From contig JWZX01001734.1 of NCBI GenBank assembly GCA_001275005.1, positions 1 to 10,751 on the forward strand: 10,751 nt of DNA, given 5' to 3'. This DNA comes from Chrysochromulina tobinii (taxonomy: Eukaryota; Haptophyta; Prymnesiales; Chrysochromulinaceae). Under the pieces are notes generated by a model. The model worked only from the letters and a program-made list of their open reading frames with translations. It was not told the DNA's origin and made no database searches. Shown in pieces: positions 5,480 through 10,751 of this stretch (position 1 is the first letter of the stretch; each line of letters begins with the position of its first letter). A program made the position numbers and the translations under genes.

Positions 5480-7936
5480 ATGTCGGCCGCGTCGGCCGCG
5501 AAGGAGGCGCTCTGCGTGGTCATCGACGTGTCACGGCACATGCGGCCGCATCTCGACGATGCGCTCGAGGCCGTGCGCATGCTTGTCAACGCCAAGATCC
5601 TCTTCCACAAGCAAGATGTTGTCGGCCTCGTGTTGCACGGCACGCAGGCAACGGAGAACACGGTTGCGGCTGAATATGGGGGAGATCAGTACATGCACAT
5701 CACCGAGACGCACGCGATGGCACCTGTCTCGTATCGGACGCTCGAAGCGCTCGACCGCACGGCTGCAACGCCGGTGGTCGACCCCGAGGACAGCGCCGAC
5801 CTGATCGACTCGCTGTGCGTGGGCATGTTTGCGGTGATCGCCTACGTCAAGAAGCTCAAGTTTGCCAAGCGTGTCATCCTGCTGACGGACGGGACCTCGC
5901 CGGCCACCGCTGAGGGTGAGGACGGCGATCAGCTCGACGCCATCGCCCGTCAGCTCAAAGAGTCGCAGATCTGCTTTGAGGTCTTCGGCATCGGTATCGG
6001 CACTGTGGCCGACGACGCGGACGACGGCACGGCGGCGGCGGAGGAGGAGGATTCCGACCCTATCGCGGCCGCCCGTAAGGCAACGCTGCGCGTGCTGCGG
6101 CGGCTCGAGACGGCCGTCGGCCACGAGCACTTCAAGATGACACCGATGAGCGACGCGCGCGAGGCGCTCGGCGCTCTGAAGAAACGATCGGTGCGTTCGA
6201 GTACGTGCTTCCGAGGGCCGCTCGACATCGGGGGCATTGGGCTGCCCGTGTGGTCGTGGCGCAAGGTCGTCGCGGCCACCCCACCCTCGTATAAGACCGT
6301 CGCCAAGGCAGCGCTCGACGACCCGACAGGCGAGGGGATGGCTAACCCCGAGGGCACGGTCATCGTCGAGCGCCGGCAATTGGTGCCAAGCCGGCCAGAT
6401 GACGACGTGCCGCCCGACCAGATCATAAGCGCGTACCGGTTTGGCAAGGACCTCGTGCCCATCGACCGCGCCGACGGCGAGCGCCTCAAGCTTGGCGTGC
6501 CAAGCAAGACGTTGCAGCTTTTTGGACTCGTGCCGCGTGCCGATGTGCCACGATGGATGCTGACCTCGCGCCCTGAGTGCGTGGTGCCGCCGCCAGAGGG
6601 CACGGGCGGCTGCGACGCTAACAAGGCGCTGCAGGCGCTGCTGCTCGTGCTCGAGGAGGAGGGACTCGTTGCCGTCGCGCGGTACGCGCCGCGCGCGGGC
6701 GCGCCGCCGACGCTCGTGGCTCTGCTCCCGCATGTCACATGCTTCTGGATGCTCCAAGTACCCTTCGCCGATGAGATGAAGCATTTCGACTGGGGCGCGC
6801 CGCCCTCGTCCTCCGACGGGCCGAGCGCCGCGCAGGTGCAGGCCGCCGCCGAGCTCATCGATGCCTTCGATCTGACGCCTGACGGCGAGGGGTGTGCGGC
6901 CGAGGCGACAGCGGCAAGAGCGGCGGGCGCGCTGGTCGGCGGCAAGGAACCACTGAAGCCCAAGCAGGTCTACAACCCGAGACTACAGCGCCACTACCAG
7001 TGTATTCAGCACCGCGCGCGTGCGATGATCGGCACGAGCGCCGGCGGCGCCGGCGGCACCGCCACAGCCTCCCACCTGCCGTCGCCTGACTGGCGAATCA
7101 CCACTCCGCTCGTGCCAGATGCAGCAATGCTGCAGCGCGCGGCACCGGCCATCGATGCCTTTGCCGCTGCCTGTCCGCTGAGCGGGGCCGTCGGCGGTAA
7201 GCGCGGGCGCGGCGGCCGAGCCGGTGCCACTGGTTCTGGCGCGGCGGACGCAGCGCCGCCTTACCCGAAGGTGGCTCGCTCCGAGGAGGTGAGCGGTTTC
7301 GGTGCCAGCTTTGGCGGCGGCCTCGGCGGCGGCGGCAGCGGTGGCTTCGGCGGTGGCAGCGGCGTCGCCCTCCAGCTTGGGTACACGGCGCCGTCGCGCC
7401 TCGACCCTCAGGCGCCCGTCAAGACCTTTTGGGAGATGATGGACGATCAGGCCGAGGACCGTGTGGCAGACGCCCTCGACCAGATGGCGCAGATGGTGCT
7501 CGATCTGCTGCGGAGCGTTGGCGCGGACGAGACTGACTTTGGACGCCCGCACGGGCCTGGCCAAAAGGGCCTGAGCTGCCTGCGCGAGCTGCGGCGCGCC
7601 TCGGTGCGGGAGTACTCCGCCAAGCAATTCAACCGCGTGCTCACCCAGCTGCGCGAGCTCTATCGAGATGAGGCGTCGGGGCGCGCCTTCGTGTGGCGCG
7701 CGATCGTCGCACAGATCGGGGACCCGAGCCAGCTCAAGCACGGGCTCATCGTACACGAGGAGATTTGTGCCGATGAGTACGGCGACGGCCTTGCCGACGA
7801 GGAAACGGTCAGCCGCGAGCAGGCACGGGCTTTCTGGCAACCCCTCGCCCCCGCAGCGCCCGACACATCGCCCCTTGCGGCCGAGCCGCTCGCGGCGGTC
7901 GACGAGATGGACGAAGATCTTGATGCGCTCGAGTAG
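5480..7936 (+). CDS. XRCC5: Ku80 (XRCC5), ATP-dependent DNA helicase II subunit 2
   Basis: Partner of Ku70; the heterodimer rings broken DNA ends in the nucleus and starts non-homologous end joining. Seen: 818 residues in one exon (human about 732). A von Willebrand A-like domain (~10-235, opening LCVVIDVSRHM) precedes the Ku core beta-barrel (~240-515), with the hallmark IISAYRFGKDLVPID (315-329) and NPRLQRHYQCIQHRA (499-513). The C-terminal arm (~515-600) has a basic patch GGKRGRGGR that could serve as a nuclear signal. A Gly-rich linker (~605-630) leads to a helical Ku C-terminal domain (~645-765). The tail ends in acidic-hydrophobic DEMDEDLDALE, resembling the DNA-PKcs-contacting tail of animal Ku80. 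The Gly-rich linker and acidic VWA insert (~175-195) explain the extra length. The start at 5480 places the VWA first strand at the usual distance from Met. Confidence 0.95.
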   Translation: MSAASAAKEALCVVIDVSRHMRPHLDDALEAVRMLVNAKILFHKQDVVGLVLHGTQATENTVAAEYGGDQYMHITETHAMAPVSYRTLEALDRTAATPVVDPEDSADLIDSLCVGMFAVIAYVKKLKFAKRVILLTDGTSPATAEGEDGDQLDAIARQLKESQICFEVFGIGIGTVADDADDGTAAAEEEDSDPIAAARKATLRVLRRLETAVGHEHFKMTPMSDAREALGALKKRSVRSSTCFRGPLDIGGIGLPVWSWRKVVAATPPSYKTVAKAALDDPTGEGMANPEGTVIVERRQLVPSRPDDDVPPDQIISAYRFGKDLVPIDRADGERLKLGVPSKTLQLFGLVPRADVPRWMLTSRPECVVPPPEGTGGCDANKALQALLLVLEEEGLVAVARYAPRAGAPPTLVALLPHVTCFWMLQVPFADEMKHFDWGAPPSSSDGPSAAQVQAAAELIDAFDLTPDGEGCAAEATAARAAGALVGGKEPLKPKQVYNPRLQRHYQCIQHRARAMIGTSAGGAGGTATASHLPSPDWRITTPLVPDAAMLQRAAPAIDAFAAACPLSGAVGGKRGRGGRAGATGSGAADAAPPYPKVARSEEVSGFGASFGGGLGGGGSGGFGGGSGVALQLGYTAPSRLDPQAPVKTFWEMMDDQAEDRVADALDQMAQMVLDLLRSVGADETDFGRPHGPGQKGLSCLRELRRASVREYSAKQFNRVLTQLRELYRDEASGRAFVWRAIVAQIGDPSQLKHGLIVHEEICADEYGDGLADEETVSREQARAFWQPLAPAAPDTSPLAAEPLAAVDEMDEDLDALE

Positions 7937-8257
7937 AGGAAGGAGGCGCATTCCGAACCACCGAGGTGGTCCTGTGACAACAGCAAGGGGCGGGCTGGCT
8001 CCCAGCCCCCCATGGCCAACAGCCACGGTCGCGAGTGCCTCCGTAGTTCTGGCATGCATTCCGCTGAAACGTCTTTACGTGTGGAACGGACCAGATTGAG
8101 GAATTTGTTCTCGAAGCCAGTCCTTTTCTGTCCAGCCGGTACCGAGTACGCGAGAACAGAGGCGCCTAGTAGGTGCGCGACCGTCCTGTACCCGAGACTA
8201 TCTTCCCCAGCCTACCGCTAGGTACCAACGTCTCGTCTCACGTCTGTCTCTTCCGAG
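7937..8257. other. Intergenic region between Ku80 and the DHHC gene
   Basis: About 320 bases between convergent-free, same-strand genes. No RNA gene, repeat or ORF with support. It presumably holds the Ku80 3' UTR and the DHHC promoter. Confidence 0.6.
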
Positions 8258-9367
8258 ATGCTCTCTCCCGATATCGTCTTCTGGATCTGCGTCTTCGTGG
8301 GTTGCACGGTACTACCAATGTTGGTTGACCTTGTACGCATCTTCTTCCCATCGTACGCTGGCCGCGGCGGTGGTCCTCGCCCGTGTTTTGGCGGTCTCAT
8401 CGCGGCCCACTGCCTTGTCGCGGCGTGGCATTGGCAGCGGCCGTTGCTTCTCGCGATCATAGTAGCCCTGTGCATGTGGGCTTACTACGTATTCTGGGTG
8501 TCAGTACTTCCATACTCGACCGAGGCTTTCACGCCAACCTGGTACGTGCACGTCGTGGGTATTTCGACGCTCTGGATCAACTCGGTCTGGAACTATGCGC
8601 TGTGTGCTTCTATCGACCCGGGCTTCGTTCGCAAACACGAGGGCGACGGCTGCGAGACCGGCACGCTGCTGGAGCCAACCGACGGCGTGAGATGCCGCTG
8701 CGGTCAGCACGTGATCCATCTGGACCACCACTGCCCCTTTACTGGGGGGTGCATCGGCGCTAACAACTTTCGCTTCTTCATGCTCTTCTTACTGCACTGC
8801 TCGCTCGGATGCACGTACGCGTCCTATCTCGCGTGGCCGCCCTTTGCTGACTGCGTGCTGCGCCAATGCAACTTCCCTCTACTTGGTCTCGTACCAAACG
8901 TGTACGTGCCGACGGCGTGCAAAGCGATGGGAACGCGCACCTTGCTGCTCTTGCCGGCGTTCACGCTTGCCTTCACACTTGGATGGCTTGGCGTGGTGCA
9001 TGCGTGGCTCCTCGCGAATGGTCTCACCACCATTCAGTATGTTCGACGCGCGCGCTGTGCACGAGCAGCCGGTCCTGCAGCGTCCTTGCGCACGCTCCGG
9101 GAGTTCCTGCTCGTGCAAGGCGAGATTGAGACGGATAAGTGGAGGCTGCTCTGGGGGAGGCCCGCCGCCAATGCCACTCGCCTCCACTGCGCACGCCTCC
9201 TGCTGCTTCCGTCACTGCCCGAGCGGCGAGTCCTAAGACATGGGGAGGGCAGCTCGAGCTCGTGGATCACATTTGGCGCCGTCGAGGGTCTGGTTCAACT
9301 GGGTCTGGTGAAGGCGGCGGCGGATGGAGCAGGCGTCGCAGAGTCTGACCAACATGACTCTGACTAA
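8258..9367 (+). CDS. DHHC-family protein S-acyltransferase (palmitoyltransferase) with degenerate Cys-rich domain
   Basis: Transfers fatty acyl groups (usually palmitate) to cysteines of membrane-associated proteins, typically at Golgi, ER or plasma membrane. Seen: 369 residues. Hydrophobic segments lie at ~6-30, ~62-84 and ~97-117. DPGF (120-123) is followed by the catalytic DHHCPF (156-161; C159), GGCIGANNF (163-171), then helices at ~172-191 and ~228-254 and a C-terminal LTTIQY (256-261). Canonical family features present: DPG, DHHC, NN and TT. Odd: the zinc-binding Cys-rich domain upstream of DHHC is shortened. By hand alignment only C132 of the first CxxC remains (the second is G135), the HC pair is R145-C146, and the next CxxC reads C148-G-Q-H151. 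The TTxE motif ends in Gln (Q260), not Glu. Fold and family are secure; full activity is uncertain. Confidence 0.88.
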   Translation: MLSPDIVFWICVFVGCTVLPMLVDLVRIFFPSYAGRGGGPRPCFGGLIAAHCLVAAWHWQRPLLLAIIVALCMWAYYVFWVSVLPYSTEAFTPTWYVHVVGISTLWINSVWNYALCASIDPGFVRKHEGDGCETGTLLEPTDGVRCRCGQHVIHLDHHCPFTGGCIGANNFRFFMLFLLHCSLGCTYASYLAWPPFADCVLRQCNFPLLGLVPNVYVPTACKAMGTRTLLLLPAFTLAFTLGWLGVVHAWLLANGLTTIQYVRRARCARAAGPAASLRTLREFLLVQGEIETDKWRLLWGRPAANATRLHCARLLLLPSLPERRVLRHGEGSSSSWITFGAVEGLVQLGLVKAAADGAGVAESDQHDSD

Positions 9368-9706
9368 GCCGATGGGGCTGTCGATGTGGGAAGGTCTTAG
9401 AGTGTCGTGCGGTGTTACAGGCGGTGGCGCAGTCACCGTTCGCGCCTTTTGGGGCGGGCTCATACCAATACACGGCAGACATTTCTAAGTATCGACTTGA
9501 CTTGACTCTTAACAGTTCCGTTCAACTTGTATTGTAGCTATGCGGTACACCGGCTGTCGCGTGTGTCGTGAAGAGATCTTGCGCTCCTCTCTCTCTTCAT
9601 TTCACCTCATTATAGTACTCACTAATTCCTCACAGTCGTTTGGCTTTGGAGGTTCAGATTTGTTCGGTGCGAGGAATCTTGCGAAGATTATCTTCGCCAG
9701 TCGTCC
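9368..9706. other. Intergenic region upstream of the iota-carbonic anhydrase gene
   Basis: About 340 bases, AT-richer than the genes. An in-frame TAA at 9623-9625 closes the carbonic anhydrase frame upstream, and no in-frame ATG lies between it and 9707. No other feature supported. Confidence 0.6.
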
Positions 9707-10751
9707 ATGCTCGTCTTCCTCGCTTGCCCCCTTGCCCTGACTGTGCGCAACGCCGTGCCGACTTCGGTGCGTGCGCCGGTCGTATCGATGGTCGCCCCGC
9801 TCGAGGGCAGCTTCATCTACGGTCCGCCCGTGCCGGCAAGCAAGGGGCTGAAGGGTTTCTCGAGCCCGACGTCTTTCATCGTCAGCGATCTCGTGACAGC
9901 AAGTGATGGCAAAGTGGTGCCCTCCACAAATGTGTGGTCGGCACCGAAAGTCGCGGCGAGCGCGCCGGTGACCGAGCAGGAGGTTCTGGCGGCGCAGAAG
10001 GCCTGGGCCAACTCGATCGCATCGATCTCGAAGGTTTACCTCGAGGGTGGCGACTACGTTGGGGCGGCTGCCGATGCAGCCGGCAAGCTCTATGGATACG
10101 GCAAGTGCGATGTCATGTTCAAGCCGACCAAGGCAACCAAGCACCCGTTCCGTCCGACGGGCGCGGACGCGATGTCCTACTTCGTCGGCGCGGAGGTGAT
10201 GGGTGCAAAAGAGTTCGTCGGCGAGGATGCTGGCTTCGCCATCAACGGCGGCCGCGGCTGGTCGAGCGTCGCCTTCCGCAACCACATGGTCAAATGCTAT
10301 GGCGATGTTGCTCTTGCAATGGGCGATTATGTCTTCACGGATGCCACCGACGGCAGCGAGGCTCGTGTCGAGTACACCTTCGGCTACAAGCGCAATGACG
10401 ACGGCCAGGTGCGCATCTGCCTGCACCACTCGTCGGTACCGTTCAAGGACGCGGGCCCGGCGCCGGTGACCGAACAGGAGGTTCTGGCGGCGCAGAAGCT
10501 CTGGGCCGACTCGATTGCGTCGATCTCGAAGGTCTACAAGGACAAGGGCGACTACGTTGCGGCGGCGGCCGAGGCGGCCGGCAAGCTCTATGGCTATGGC
10601 AAGTGCGATGTCCTCTTCAAGCCGACCAAGGCGACGAACAACCCGTTCCGCCCGACGGCCTCGGACGCGATGTCATACTTTGTCGGCGCGGAGGTGATGA
10701 AGAACGACAAGTTCAAGGGCGAGGACGCCGGCTTCGCCATCAACGGCGGCA
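9707..10751 (+). CDS. Iota-type carbonic anhydrase, tandem-domain, probably plastid-targeted, 3' partial
   Basis: Interconverts CO2 and bicarbonate; iota-CAs (the COG4337/LCIP63 family) adopt an NTF2/SnoaL-like fold, and some work without a metal. Seen: 348 codons, open to the right edge. The N-terminus is hydrophobic (LVFLACPLALTV) followed by a Ser/Arg/Pro-containing stretch, consistent with a signal plus transit peptide. Domain 1 (~87-247) carries the family features VMFKPTKAT (136-144), MSYFVGAE (156-163), ALAMGDYVFTD (202-212), VEYTFGYKRNDDG (221-233) and the signature HHSSVPF (240-246). Domain 2 starts at ~253 with the same PVTEQEVLAAQK and follows domain 1 until the sequence ends; over the shared 96 residues about 79 are identical. 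The family is known from diatoms, other algae and bacteria, and multi-domain forms occur in algae. Start chosen as the first in-frame ATG after the upstream stop. More domains may lie beyond the window. Confidence 0.88.
   Translation, partial: MLVFLACPLALTVRNAVPTSVRAPVVSMVAPLEGSFIYGPPVPASKGLKGFSSPTSFIVSDLVTASDGKVVPSTNVWSAPKVAASAPVTEQEVLAAQKAWANSIASISKVYLEGGDYVGAAADAAGKLYGYGKCDVMFKPTKATKHPFRPTGADAMSYFVGAEVMGAKEFVGEDAGFAINGGRGWSSVAFRNHMVKCYGDVALAMGDYVFTDATDGSEARVEYTFGYKRNDDGQVRICLHHSSVPFKDAGPAPVTEQEVLAAQKLWADSIASISKVYKDKGDYVAAAAEAAGKLYGYGKCDVLFKPTKATNNPFRPTASDAMSYFVGAEVMKNDKFKGEDAGFAINGG
9962..10751 (+). repeat. 498-bp tandem duplication of the iota-CA domain (second copy incomplete in window)
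   Basis: The stretch starting gcgccggtgaccga at 9962 recurs as gcgccggtgaccga at 10460, offset exactly 498 bases (166 codons). Long blocks are identical or differ only at third positions, so the duplication keeps the frame and is relatively recent or is being homogenised. Confidence 0.9.

Noticed and set aside
5531-8059. Long minus-strand ORFs opposite Ku80 (5531-6784, 5950-6963, 6983-8059)
   Set aside because: Arg/His/Ala-rich translations typical of antisense frames of GC-rich genes; no family motifs. The plus strand is unambiguously Ku80.
9540-9740. Short plus-strand ORF before the iota-CA gene
   Set aside because: Not in frame with the carbonic anhydrase, no motif, and its last part overlaps the iota-CA start.
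1-10751. tRNA, rRNA, insertion sequence or prophage content
   Set aside because: I scanned by eye for tRNA-like cloverleaf boxes, rRNA cores and transposase motifs and saw none; a covariance-model scan would be decisive.

Overview
The window looks like nuclear DNA of a GC-rich, gene-dense unicellular eukaryote, most likely a secondary-plastid alga; a haptophyte is my best guess, with pelagophyte or chlorarachniophyte as alternatives. The reasons are: long uninterrupted eukaryote-type genes (Ku80, a DHHC S-acyltransferase), two proteins with presequences resembling a signal peptide plus plastid transit peptide (an MsrB and an iota-type carbonic anhydrase), no bacterial operon structure, and 200-950 bp intergenic stretches that are visibly less GC-rich than the genes. 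Taxonomy is inferred from gene content only.

Layout. (1) 1-2265, minus strand: a 755-codon reading frame, open through the left edge, encoding a seven-unit beta-propeller (SBBP-type repeats, exact 183-bp period), a short Cys-containing segment, a Pro/Ser stalk, one transmembrane helix and a cytoplasmic tail. It reads as a cell-surface receptor-like protein whose C-terminus lies outside the window. (2) 2266-3200: about 0.9 kb without a convincing gene, holding hairpins, a CArG-like palindrome, a long pyrimidine tract and one short unassigned minus-strand ORF. (3) 3201-4070, minus: methionine-R-sulfoxide reductase (MsrB) with an N-terminal membrane-associated extension. (4) 4291-5088, plus: an unidentified four-helix membrane protein, divergent from MsrB. 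(5) 5480-7936, plus: Ku80. (6) 8258-9367, plus: a DHHC palmitoyltransferase-like protein with a degenerate zinc-binding domain. (7) 9707-10751, plus: a multidomain iota-carbonic anhydrase, open at the right edge.

The genes do not form one pathway. MsrB (repair of oxidised methionine) and iota-CA (CO2/bicarbonate interconversion) both plausibly act in the plastid; Ku80 is nuclear double-strand-break repair; the DHHC protein and the 4-TM protein are endomembrane or surface proteins. The two most unusual items are both cut by the window edges and carry internal tandem duplications: the seven-fold propeller receptor on the left and the repeated carbonic anhydrase domains on the right.
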